Shown here: positions 7,715 to 15,410 of the stretch, in pieces | Layout: the number at the start of each line of letters is the position of its first letter | How positions within the stretch are numbered: the first letter of the stretch is position 1 | DNA from: Lujinxingia sediminis | Lineage (GTDB): Bacteria > Myxococcota_A > Bradymonadia > Bradymonadales > Bradymonadaceae | Reading direction: 5' to 3' | Length of the DNA: 64,000 nt | NCBI RefSeq assembly: GCF_004005565.1 | Contig: NZ_SADD01000011.1 | Location: forward strand, 62,001-126,000 | Translations under genes and position numbers: made by a program | Notes under the pieces: generated by a model | What the model was told of the DNA's origin: nothing | Databases searched by the model: none | What the model saw: only the letters and a program-made list of their open reading frames with translations

Positions 7715-9211
7715 TCAGCGCTGCTCCTGACCCTCGGTGGGCGGTGGCACGGGGAGCGATGCCCCACGCGCGGAGCCTTGCAGCAGACGGTGTTCCCGAA
7801 CGTAGCTGGCGTGAAGGTCCTCAAAGGTGGTGATGAGGCTCTGACGTTCGCGTTCCACGGCGTCGAGAAGGTTGCGACGGGTGCGAAAGAAGGTGCGAAA
7901 GAGAATGCGATCGCGGTAGACGCGGACCCTTCGCCACCAGCGCAAAAAGGCCAGCCCGGCCGTCGGTAGGCTGAGCACGTAGAGGGCGATCCACCAGGGG
8001 GAGAGATCGGTGTGCACCCAGAGCGCCCGGGCCTGCAAGGCATAGAAGAGAGGAAATGCGATCAGGCCGGCGACAAAGCCGGCGATGGCGACGATGGGCT
8101 CATCGGGGGCGCGTCTGGCCACCGCGCGGACCAGCAGCGCGGGAAGCACGTTGTTGAGAAACCCAAAGATGGCCAGCGGCCCAAAGAGCACGACCAGCAG
8201 GGTCAGCTTGAGCGCCTCGCGGTGACGGGGGCGATGCAGGGGGTTCTCGGCCAGCAGTCCGTCACGCAATTTCAGCTGCGCGAGATGATCGCGGTAGCGG
8301 CGAACATCCATACGAACCCGGGCCACCCGCGCGGGGGCCTGGTGCTGATAGTGCGCCACGGTGTTGGCAATGCGCTGCTCAAGCTCAAAGCGGGCCTCCA
8401 GATCGGTGCTCTCCCGGGGGGCCTTCTCCGAGGGGAGAGTGGGGCGGTCGAGGCGATCGTAGAGCTCCGGGGCAATGTCTTCGCCCCGGGCCAGCTGGGC
8501 CTGGAGCTCGGTGCCGTACATCGCGGCGATGTCGGCCACCAGCGCATGATCGCGCTCGTCCTGAATGTGCGTGGAGAGCCGGCGCATCTCTTCTTGTAGC
8601 CGCGCGGTCAGCTCGCGCACCGCCTCCCGGGGGGCCTGGTGGTACTGCTCGGCATACCCTTTGACCTCAATCGGCTCGCCGAAGCGAAGCAGCACCCGGG
8701 AGTGCACACGATCGCGATCCTCGAAGTTCAGTCCGACCGGCTGAATGCGGGTGCCCAGCGTAAAGCCGTTGCGCGCCTCGACGGCCAGCGCGATACGCGC
8801 CGTGCCCGTTTTCAGCTCCCGGATCTTGCGCTCCAGCGAATTTCGCCCCTCGGGAAAGATGCCGATGCAGCCGCCTTCTTCAAGCGCGCGGTAGGCCTCT
8901 TCAAAGCTGTCGGCGTTCTGGGACGTGCCCCCACCGTCTTCGGCGCGGTAGATCGGGATCACTCCGAACTCGTGAAAGAGCGTGCGGGCGGCCAGATTTT
9001 TAAAAAGTCCGCTGCGCGCCATGTAGCGGATCTGGCGGCGAGTCTGGGTGCCGAGCAGTACCGTGTCCATGATGGAGTTGGGGTGGTTGGCCGCAAAGAT
9101 CAGCGGTCCGCTGTGTGGAATGAGCTCCTGACCGGAGGCCTGAATCTCCGAGAAATAGTACCTGACAGCTCGACGTAAGAGGCGTCGGGTTACGCGGTAG
9201 AGTCGAGACAT
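7715..9211 (-). CDS. PlsC-type 1-acyl-glycerol-3-phosphate acyltransferase-like membrane protein
   Basis: 498 residues. The catalytic HX4D motif is NHPNSIMD (about residues 38-45) and the second block is FPEGRN. These are hallmarks of the glycerol-3-phosphate/lysophosphatidate acyltransferases, which transfer acyl groups to phospholipid precursors at the inner membrane. After the acyltransferase domain (to about 210) there is a helical region with many Arg and Glu. Membrane segments follow near 330-430 (LTLLVVLFGPLAIFGFL; IVAIAGFVAGLIAFPLF; WWIALYVLSLPTAGLAFL). The start at 9211 (MSRLYRV) is chosen because the upstream extension is low-complexity Pro/Arg. The protein is longer than typical PlsC (about 240), but such long variants with membrane tails are known. 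Substrate uncertain. Confidence 0.85.
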   Translation of the reverse strand: MSRLYRVTRRLLRRAVRYYFSEIQASGQELIPHSGPLIFAANHPNSIMDTVLLGTQTRRQIRYMARSGLFKNLAARTLFHEFGVIPIYRAEDGGGTSQNADSFEEAYRALEEGGCIGIFPEGRNSLERKIRELKTGTARIALAVEARNGFTLGTRIQPVGLNFEDRDRVHSRVLLRFGEPIEVKGYAEQYHQAPREAVRELTARLQEEMRRLSTHIQDERDHALVADIAAMYGTELQAQLARGEDIAPELYDRLDRPTLPSEKAPRESTDLEARFELEQRIANTVAHYQHQAPARVARVRMDVRRYRDHLAQLKLRDGLLAENPLHRPRHREALKLTLLVVLFGPLAIFGFLNNVLPALLVRAVARRAPDEPIVAIAGFVAGLIAFPLFYALQARALWVHTDLSPWWIALYVLSLPTAGLAFLRWWRRVRVYRDRILFRTFFRTRRNLLDAVERERQSLITTFEDLHASYVREHRLLQGSARGASLPVPPPTEGQEQR

Positions 9212-9414
9212 TCGTGAGCCTGGCGTTCGTGCGGAAGAGCGTGTGTGGGGGAGCGTCGGCGGGCATCTTAGCGGTGGGGGAGGTCGGGGGGAAGACACTC
9301 CAGCGCCCGGAACGCCCCCCACTCAACCCGAGCGCTCCACAACAACGCCCCCGCGAATCTTGCCGGGCTTTACGCTACACATAGCGGGCTCGTTGCCCCC
9401 CTGACGCATAGCCT

Positions 9415-10434
9415 TCAGAACCCCGCGTGCAGCGCGAGCCAGCCGGTGTGCCCCACCTCGCCAGCGGCGAAGGTCAGGTCGTAGTTGGGGATGAACTTGA
9501 GCGCGTGGCCGTCCAGAAAGAGCGTCGCCCCCAGGGTGACGCGCTGGGTCATCACGCCCCGGTTGTTGAGGATGCCGTAGCGCGCGCCCGGCCCGAGCTC
9601 CATGTCGTTGAACACCGGGAGGCGGTATTGGCCGTGCACGTACGCGCCCCAGTTCAGCTCCTCGGAGGCGTCCTGGTCATTGGGAGAGAGCAGCACCTCG
9701 CCCTGCACGTTCCAGGTGTCCGTCCAGTAGTGAAGGCCGAAATCAAGGGTATGGGGGTGGGGCGCGGGCTGCACGAGCGTGGTGCCGGTGGGGTCGTCTG
9801 GCGAGGCGATGCGCGCGTTATCAGCGAGCACGAGGCCGAAGTAGGCCAGGTTGATGCCAAAGCCCTTCTCAAAGCCCAGGTTGGCGCGGGCGCTGATGTA
9901 GTTGCCATCGCCCCCGGGCAAAAGCGCGCGCTCGGTGGCCTCGGGCATGAACCACCCCAGCCTCAGGTTGAGCGCGGCCGTGCCCAGCGGCAGCGTGCTG
10001 ATGACCTCCGCGCCGGGGAGACGCGCCCGGGTGAGGGCGCGCAGCATCGAGCGCTGCGCAAAGGGGATCTTCGAGGCCGAGACGGCAAACTCCAGCGCGG
10101 TGGGCCGGCGGTAGATGCCCGCGCGCAGGTGCAGTCGCTGGCTCGGCCGAAGCTCCACGTAGGCGTCCAGAAGCCGGAAGTTGCCCGAGGCCCCCTCGCC
10201 ACTGACATAGCCCTTGCCCCAGGCGTTCTCCATGGAGCCGTAGAGGCGCGCAAACTGCACAAACGCCTCCTGGTTGCGCCCCTCGCTATCGCTCTCCAGG
10301 ACCCAGCCCACGCGGGCCATGCCGCCCATGCTCAGTTTGAAATCGTCATCCTCGACGAGGGTGAAGGCGCTGGCCGGGAGGCTGGTCAGGCTGAGCGCTA
10401 CGGCGAAAAAGAATGCGATCCACTTTGAGTTCAT
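9415..10434 (-). CDS. Outer-membrane porin-like beta-barrel protein
   Basis: 339 residues. The signal peptide MNSKWIAFFFAVALSL ends in PASA, followed by FTLVEDDDFKLSMGGMARVGW. Many alternating amphipathic strands follow (RLLDAYVELRPSQRLHLRAG; NLRLGWFM; YISARANLGFEKGFG), and the last residue is Phe (HTGWLALHAGF), the typical barrel insertion signal. The pattern, including the YVELRPSQRLHLRAGIYRRP stretch, resembles phosphate-selective porin (OprO/P-like) families. AAGGAA lies eight bases before the start at 10434. It stands alone next to a repeat-rich spacer. The transported solute is unknown. Confidence 0.8.
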   Translation of the reverse strand: MNSKWIAFFFAVALSLTSLPASAFTLVEDDDFKLSMGGMARVGWVLESDSEGRNQEAFVQFARLYGSMENAWGKGYVSGEGASGNFRLLDAYVELRPSQRLHLRAGIYRRPTALEFAVSASKIPFAQRSMLRALTRARLPGAEVISTLPLGTAALNLRLGWFMPEATERALLPGGDGNYISARANLGFEKGFGINLAYFGLVLADNARIASPDDPTGTTLVQPAPHPHTLDFGLHYWTDTWNVQGEVLLSPNDQDASEELNWGAYVHGQYRLPVFNDMELGPGARYGILNNRGVMTQRVTLGATLFLDGHALKFIPNYDLTFAAGEVGHTGWLALHAGF

Positions 10435-11051
10435 CCGGTTGTTCCTTGCCCGAGAGGTTTTTGGGGCGCACGGCCGGGGGCGCGCCGCTGCGCTTCCATA
10501 GGTGGGCACCGCCCGGCGTGAGGTCAACGGTGCCGAGTGCCCCAGAGCGACGCTGAGGGCGTCGACCGGGAGGGTCGTAGCGCGGGGCTGGGTCTGGCGC
10601 CAGGGGTGTGCTGGTGCTCGTGCTCGTACTCGTACTCGTGCTCGTGCTGGTGCTCGTGCTGGTGCTCGTACTCGTGCTCGTGCTCGTTGCAGGAGGGGGA
10701 GTCGGACAGGGGGCACCGGCAGCCAGTCTGGAGCGCTGGCGGCGCTCCGGGGAAGCTCGGGGAGGGTGTTTGGAGCGCTGGCGGCGCAAAAAACAGGCTC
10801 GGGCAGCCCTTCGGTGGGGAGGGTACCCCCCGAGTTGGGGCTCGGGGCGGGCAGGTAGGCTGGCGGGGTTGGGGCAGGGGGAGCCGGCTTGCAGGCCCGG
10901 CGAAGCTCGGACGGGGCGAAGCGTGTGGGTGGGGAAGGTTGGCGAGGCTAAAACTCGGACTTGGACTTGATCTCGGACTCGACCTCGGACTCAGTATTGC
11001 CGCCCACACCAATCGACCACCGCCACAAACCCCCACCCGTACACGCGAGGA
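10435..11051. other. Repeat-rich non-coding spacer
   Basis: 617 bp between the porin and the GST-like gene. It holds a hexanucleotide microsatellite (10608-10685), two copies of a GGAGCGCTGGCGGCGC motif about 50 bp apart (about 10730 and 10780), and a second degenerate hexamer run (CTCGGA/CTTGGA, about 10950-10990). Frames open through it encode only Leu-Val or His-Glu repeats, so I call no gene. No promoter could be assigned. Confidence 0.6.
10608..10685. repeat. Hexanucleotide tandem repeat GTRCTS, 13 copies
   Basis: Thirteen consecutive hexamers (GTGCTC, GTACTC and GTGCTG variants) fill 10608-10685 without interruption. They are degenerate only at positions 3 and 6. Because the unit is 6 bp, copy-number change would not shift any frame. 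The tract lies about 175 bp upstream of the porin start and is transcribed by no evident gene. Confidence 0.9.
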
Positions 11052-11825
11052 TCAACGCTCGCCGCCGATCAGCCCCGGGTCCAGGGGCCAGCCAGCGTCG
11101 GCGCTCAGGCGTGCAAGCCAGTCGAGGAGCGGCTTGGAGCGGCGCAGGGTGCGGCGAGTGGGGGAGTCGTTGGGGGTTGCGGCGGTGTGGATGAGGTGGG
11201 CCCAGATGGAGCAGTCGGCGGTGGAGGGGCGTTCGCCGCCGAGGTAGGGGTGGCTGGCGAGGAGGGCTTCGGTGCGGTCGATAGCGTCGCAGGCCATGCG
11301 GTAGCCGCGGGAGGGGTGGCGCATGGGGCCGCGGGCCGCGCGGCGGACCTGCTGGAGGCGGACCACCTCGGCGGCGGCCGGCGCAAAGGGGGCGGGCACG
11401 AAATGGGCGACGAGCTTGCGGGTGATGGGGCGCTGGTGGCGCCAGCCCTCCGGGGAGGTGAAGCGGTCGTGGAGGCAGGCGTCATAGGCGACCTCTTCGA
11501 TGACCCTGGCGAGCTCGCGGGCCAGGCTGAGGCGCGCGGGGTCGAGGCCCGGGTCAAGCGCGCGCTGCGAGGGGCTGAGCAGGCCGGAGTTGGCCTCCAG
11601 CTGCGCGATGATGTCGGAGGACTCGGCCTGCAGGCGGCCGTCGGGCCAGCGCATAAAGGGCACCATTTTATTTGGCGAGGTGCGGGTGTCGCCGATGCGC
11701 GCCTCATAGGGCGTGTGGGTCAGGCGCAGGTAAATCTCGACCTTGGCGCAGGGGGGACTCTCGCTGAAAGGCAGGCCCAGCGCGGGGGGGAGTTGGTAGA
11801 GGAAGAGGGGTTGAGTCAGGGGCAT
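11052..11825 (-). CDS. Glutathione S-transferase-like (metaxin/Tom37-type) protein
   Basis: 257 residues. The N-terminal thioredoxin-like domain reads LFLYQLPPALGLPFSESPPC (about 7-26), then KVEIYLRLTHTPYEAR and KMVPFMRWPDGRLQAESSDI, where P-x-x-x-DG and the ES pair match the glutathione-binding region of GST folds. The helical C-terminal domain follows and contains YLGGERPSTADCSIWAHL, the conserved GST helix (PSxAD). This resembles the GST N-metaxin group found in bacterial and mitochondrial proteins. Whether it is enzymatically active cannot be judged. It sits between repeat-bearing spacers, with GT-rich sequence just upstream of its start. Confidence 0.8.
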   Translation of the reverse strand: MPLTQPLFLYQLPPALGLPFSESPPCAKVEIYLRLTHTPYEARIGDTRTSPNKMVPFMRWPDGRLQAESSDIIAQLEANSGLLSPSQRALDPGLDPARLSLARELARVIEEVAYDACLHDRFTSPEGWRHQRPITRKLVAHFVPAPFAPAAAEVVRLQQVRRAARGPMRHPSRGYRMACDAIDRTEALLASHPYLGGERPSTADCSIWAHLIHTAATPNDSPTRRTLRRSKPLLDWLARLSADAGWPLDPGLIGGER

Positions 11826-11869
11826 GGTGGGGGCCTTGGGGGGTTCGCGGTGTTGGTCGATATGAGGGG

Positions 11870-11905
11870 AGCGCCGGAGGTACGCGGGTTGTGGTTGTGG
11901 GGGGA
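11870..11905. repeat. Partial copy of the GT-rich repeat core
   Basis: GCGCCGGAGGTACGCGGGTT followed by GTGGTTGTGGGG resembles the core of the 90-bp repeat arrays at 14.0 and 15.1 kb (GCGCCGGAGGTTCGCGATGT next to GGTGGTTGTGGG). It is a single, diverged copy upstream of the GST-like gene. Confidence 0.5.
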
Positions 11906-12053
11906 GTGTAGCGGAGTTGGGAGGTGAGTGCAGCCGGGTGGGGGGAACCGTGGTTGGCGAGGTGGGTGGGGCGCGTTATGGTTCGGGCTCCTACGAAGAG
12001 GTGAGTCTGAGGTTGGTCTGCGACGGGTGTGTTCACGCATGCGGGGTGATGTG

Positions 12054-13145
12054 ATGTTTGGGAGTTTGAAGACGTCGGGTTGGATAGGATTTTTGGCCGG
12101 GTTTCTGGTGGCGTCGTTGGTCGCGGGGGGGCTGTATGGGGCTCTGGGCGATCGAGGCAAACAGGAGGATGTGGAGCAGGCGTTTGACCGCGTGGGCGTT
12201 GCGTATGAGCCCGATGAGGAGCCTGTGGAGGTGGCCGGGGAGGCGTCGGACGAAGGGACGCTTGAGGAGTGCCGGGCCACCCTGGCGACGGTGCGGGCGT
12301 CGCATGAAGAGGCGCTTCAGACCTTTAAAGAGCATGAAGAACTGACCGAATATCTCGGCGGGTTGATTGAGGAGATGTCACCCGATCGGCCGATCGCTTT
12401 TCCAGAAGAGCTTGATGTGGCGTATCAGCCCGAGACGTTTAAGGCGTCGGTGGAGGCGCTCAAGCGGGAGTGTCCCGATGTGTTTGGGGAGCGCGCGAAC
12501 GCCGATTGTTCGGAGTATCCGTGCATGGTGGAGCTTCCTTTCAAGAAGGAGGGAGAGGAGAACGAGCCACAGCGCCTCGATCTGAAGGCCCTTTGTCCGG
12601 CGCTGGCGACCTACTTCCCGAGCAGCATGACCCAGCAGTTCAGCACGCAGGTGGGGGATGAAGCCTGGGTTCAATACATGCCCCAAGGCACGGGCATTGG
12701 CCTTGAAGAGCGGCTGGCAGGCCAGGAGATGCGGCTGATGCAGCGGGCCCGCAAGCGCTGGAATGAAAAGCGACGGCGTCTGTCGCATGAAGTGTATGAG
12801 GATGCTTGCGTGCGGGAGCAGGACGCGGAGGCTTGCAAACACCTGGCCGGGGCGTATGGCATCGAGGACGCCGAGCGCGACGTTTATCTTCAGATGGGCT
12901 GTGACAACGGGGATTCCGGTGCATGCTACGCCTACTCCAACGACCGCTGTCAGGGGCGCGGGCGCTGTGACGCGGAAGCCGAGTATTTTGCCAGGCGCGC
13001 GCTCGAATTGACGCCGGAGTCGGAGTACAGACACGAGAATCTGGGGATCGTGCTCTGCGGGCGAGGCGCTGAAGATGAGGCCCGGCGCAGCTTTGAGCAG
13101 GCCTGTGCGTTGGGGTTGGAGCGGGCGTGTGGGAGGCGGTGCTGA
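12054..13145 (+). CDS. Membrane-anchored Cys-rich protein with Sel1/TPR-like C-terminus
   Basis: 363 residues. One N-terminal membrane segment (GWIGFLAGFLVASLVAGGLYG, about 9-29) is followed by an acidic linker, so the bulk is probably periplasmic. The middle has paired Cys (ADCSEYPCMVELP), suggesting a disulfide. The C-terminal third has Sel1/TPR-like repeats with Cys in each (CVREQDAEACKHLAGAYG; GCDNGDSGACYAYSN; ACALGLERACGRRC). ATG at 12054 has GGGGTGAT about five to seven bases upstream; ATG at 12039 is an alternative. Function unknown. Cys-rich Sel1 proteins of this look occur in myxobacteria and relatives, but I can name no family. Confidence 0.72.
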   Translation: MFGSLKTSGWIGFLAGFLVASLVAGGLYGALGDRGKQEDVEQAFDRVGVAYEPDEEPVEVAGEASDEGTLEECRATLATVRASHEEALQTFKEHEELTEYLGGLIEEMSPDRPIAFPEELDVAYQPETFKASVEALKRECPDVFGERANADCSEYPCMVELPFKKEGEENEPQRLDLKALCPALATYFPSSMTQQFSTQVGDEAWVQYMPQGTGIGLEERLAGQEMRLMQRARKRWNEKRRRLSHEVYEDACVREQDAEACKHLAGAYGIEDAERDVYLQMGCDNGDSGACYAYSNDRCQGRGRCDAEAEYFARRALELTPESEYRHENLGIVLCGRGAEDEARRSFEQACALGLERACGRRC

Positions 13146-13149
13146 GCGC

Positions 13150-13202
13150 CCCGGGTTGTGGTTTGGTGGTTGTGGGGTTGGGTGGTTGTGGGGTTGGGTG
13201 GG
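13150..13202. repeat. GT-rich tract with repeated GGTTGTGGGGTTGGGTGG
   Basis: The spacer between two convergent genes carries GGTGGTTGTGGGGTTGGGTGG units, twice with a 22-bp offset. The words are those found between the cores of the 90-bp arrays nearby. It probably belongs to the same repeat family. Confidence 0.5.
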
Positions 13203-13207
13203 GGCGC

Positions 13208-13945
13208 TTAGCCCCCACCCAAAAGGGCCTGAAACGCCGTCATCGCCGCGACTGAGACGGTGAGGGTGGCGGCGATGGGCATGCGATCGCCATCTTTGAG
13301 GGCGTTGGGGATGAGCTCGGCGGCGACCATCCAGATCATGGCGCCGGCGGCAATGCCCAGGCCGACGGGAAGTGCGGGCTTAAAGGCTTCGACGAAAAGA
13401 TAGGCCGGGAGCGCCAGAAGGGGCTGGGGGAGGCTGGAAAAAATGCTCCAGAGGGAGGCCTTCCACCAGGGCATGCCCCGGGGGACCATGCTCACGCCAA
13501 TGGCCAGCCCTTCGGGGATGTTGTGGACCGCGATGGCCAGCGCGATGAAGATTCCAAAAGCCTGGCCCCCGCCAAAGGCCACCCCGACGCTGATGCCTTC
13601 GGCGAAGGAATGAAGGGTCATCACGCCCAGAAAGATCAGCGCCTGAGTTGCGCCGGCACCCTTGAGGTCGGCGAATTCGATGTCCCGGCCTTCGAGCCAG
13701 CGGTCGCTGAAGTAAATGAAGGTCAGGCCGAGAAGCAGCCCCCCCACCGTCCGCCATACCCCCGTGGCGAGGCCCTCCCCAATCAAATTAAAACTCGCCG
13801 AAAGCATCAGGCCGGCGGCAATGGCCGTGCCGTGAGCGAGCAGCGTTTTGTTCTCCGCTTTGACCCAGATAAGGGGCAGGGGCCCAAGCCCCGTGGCGAG
13901 GGCGGTGATCGTGGCGAGTGCCAGGACGAGGAGCCAATCGGGCAT
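13208..13945 (-). CDS. ZIP-family divalent metal transporter
   Basis: 245 residues with eight hydrophobic segments, a typical ZIP transporter length. The two metal-site helices are visible: TLHSFAEGISVGVAFGGG (HSxAEG, about residues 110-127) and AVHNIPEGLAIGVSM (HNxPEG, about 140-154). ZIP proteins import Zn2+, Fe2+ or related metals across the inner membrane; ZupT is the E. coli example. There is no long His-rich loop. The start at 13945 (MPDWLLVL) fits the first membrane helix. It runs towards the preceding plus-strand gene, with a GT-rich repeat tract between them. Metal specificity unknown. Confidence 0.9.
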   Translation of the reverse strand: MPDWLLVLALATITALATGLGPLPLIWVKAENKTLLAHGTAIAAGLMLSASFNLIGEGLATGVWRTVGGLLLGLTFIYFSDRWLEGRDIEFADLKGAGATQALIFLGVMTLHSFAEGISVGVAFGGGQAFGIFIALAIAVHNIPEGLAIGVSMVPRGMPWWKASLWSIFSSLPQPLLALPAYLFVEAFKPALPVGLGIAAGAMIWMVAAELIPNALKDGDRMPIAATLTVSVAAMTAFQALLGGG

Positions 13946-13980
13946 GGGGAGTCCGTTGGGGCTTTCGGGTTTGCGGAGTT

Positions 13981-14428
13981 GGGCGATTCGTGTGGGGCTT
14001 TGGGGCGCGTGGTGTGGTCAGGTGGTTGTGGGGCGCCGGAGGTTCGCGATGTGGGGCGATTCGTGCGGGCGGTGGCGGGTTCGCTCTGGGGTTAGGTGGT
14101 TGTGTGGTTGTGTGGTTGTGGGGCGCCGGAGGTTCGCGATGTGGGGCGATTCGTGCGGGCGGTGGCGGGTTCGCTCTGTGGTTAGGTGGTTAGGTGGTTG
14201 GGTGGTTGTGGGGCGCCGGAGGTTCGCGATGTGGGTCGATTCGAGCGGTCGTTTGGGGGCGCGTGGTGTGGTCAGGTGGTTGTGGGACCTGGGCGGTGTG
14301 CGATGTGGGTCGATTCGAGCGGTCGTTTGGGGCGCGTGATGTGGTCAGGTGGTTGGGTTGTTGTGTGGTTGTGGGCTGGGCGGTGTGCGAAGTGGGGCGA
14401 TTCGAGCGGTCGTTTGGGGGCGTCTGGG
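13981..14428 (+). repeat. GT-rich tandem array, 90-bp period (left, plus orientation)
   Basis: The 20-mer GGGCGCCGGAGGTTCGCGAT occurs exactly at 14031, 14121 and 14211, a spacing of precisely 90 bp. Between copies lie GGGCGATTCGTGCGGGCGG and one to three GGTGG-TTGTG words. Two or three shorter diverged units follow (spacings about 74 and 87 bp), in which the core becomes GGGCGGTGTGCGATGTGGG and the flank TCGATTCGAGCGGTCG. The function is unknown. Confidence 0.92.
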
Positions 14429-14976
14429 TAAAGGTAGGTGGATTTTGGAAGATGTTTATGGGGGGCTTACATGTCTTCGGGTCGCGTTTGTTTTTCTTAC
14501 CATTCTCAGTCACTTCCATACTCCAGGGTTGAATCGATGAGGGCATCGAACCCGTGAGTTGCACAAAACATGTTCCAGTCCCGGCTGCCCGAAGAACCGA
14601 CACTCGCCGGAATGGCCCACATCCCGCACGCCCAGATTTCATGCGCTTCGGATCGGTGTCCGCAAAATGAAAATCGCGTTCCGGAGCCTTCCGATCCCCT
14701 CTCGCACATCACCCTCCCTCCTCAGAAGACTCCCTGCCTGGCCGCACCCTGCTGACCTGCCTTCGGGAGCGTCCGGAGAGCTCCTTTCCGGAAAAATCCT
14801 CGTCTGAAGCCTCCGCAGACCTCCCCGCCTACAACCCCCCCTCTCCGAAGGGTCCGCACCACGCACCATACCTCCCGACAAACCCTCCAGAGCCTTCAGC
14901 GCGCTCCCTGCGCTGCAAGTCGACCTTCGGAGCCCTTCCTCAAGCCCTGTTGCCCGGCCATCAAGCAACACAAACC
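14429..14976. other. Unannotated segment between the inverted arrays
   Basis: This 548-bp stretch has a different base composition from the arrays, with C-rich and pyrimidine-rich parts. Frames through it (for example 14639-14983 on the minus strand) have low-complexity Arg/Gly content and no ribosome-binding site, so I call no gene. No terminal repeats of a known element were seen. Confidence 0.4.
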
Positions 14977-15180
14977 TCCCCACACCGCGAATCTCCGGCG
15001 CCCCTCAACCCCAGATCGAACCGGCCACCGCCCGCACGAATCGCCCCACATCGCGAACCACCGGCGCCCCACAACCACCCAACCACCTAACCACCTAACC
15101 ACACCAGACGCCCCCAAACGACCGCACGAATCGCCCTACACCGCGAACCCCCGGCGCCCCACAACCACCCAACCACCTAA
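14977..15180 (-). repeat. GT-rich array, minus orientation, part A (left of the IS)
   Basis: Reverse-complement copies of the left array. The core CCGGCGCCCC starts at 14995, 15061 and 15151; the last two are 90 bp apart. Cores are preceded by TCGCGAACCA or CGCGAACCC and followed by ACAACCACCCAACCACCTAA. The part ends in CTAA, the target duplication of the inserted IS. Confidence 0.9.
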
Positions 15181-15182
15181 TA

Positions 15183-15410
15183 CTACTTGATCAGTTCACC
15201 CAGAAACCGCTTGAAACGTAGACGATCGACCAGCCATTCAAGGGCAAGTTGTGATCGAGGTTGCCTCGGTACCGGATCCGGGGGGGCTGGTGGCGTGGGC
15301 TCGTCGCTGTAAGGCCGCTTACAGTGCTGGCAGTGGCCCCGTTTACGGTCCAGGTTCTCGATGATTCGCTTGCGCACCGACGCGATCGATTCGAGGGGTT
15401 TCAGGGGGAA
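15183..15410 (-). pseudogene. Out-of-frame 3' end of the IS transposase
   Basis: From the TTTTTCCCCC run, the alternative frame reads FFPLKPLESIASVRKRIIEN, then HCQHCKRPYSDEP and ends LRFKRFLGELIK at 15183, two bases inside the left IS end. A final VRKRI/VRRLL-type helix is usual at the transposase C-terminus, and using the whole element is typical. Hence this is likely the true end, displaced by a one-base indel or reached by programmed frameshifting. Confidence 0.55.

Noticed and set aside
10608-10970. Plus-strand frame encoding Leu-Val repeats
   Set aside because: It is the translation of the hexanucleotide repeat and has no ribosome-binding site or other content.
13848-14339. Open frame through the left 90-bp array with RFAMWGDSCGRW repeats
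   Set aside because: 90 is a multiple of 3 and the composition avoids stops, so the frame stays open by chance. The same peptide recurs in the inverted arrays, but there is no start or ribosome-binding site supporting it.
14639-14983. Minus-strand 114-codon frame between the arrays
   Set aside because: Low-complexity Arg/Gly content and no family pattern or ribosome-binding site.
13981-15180. CRISPR array
   Set aside because: Units are about 90 bp with long conserved cores and no variable spacers of constant length, and no cas gene is nearby.
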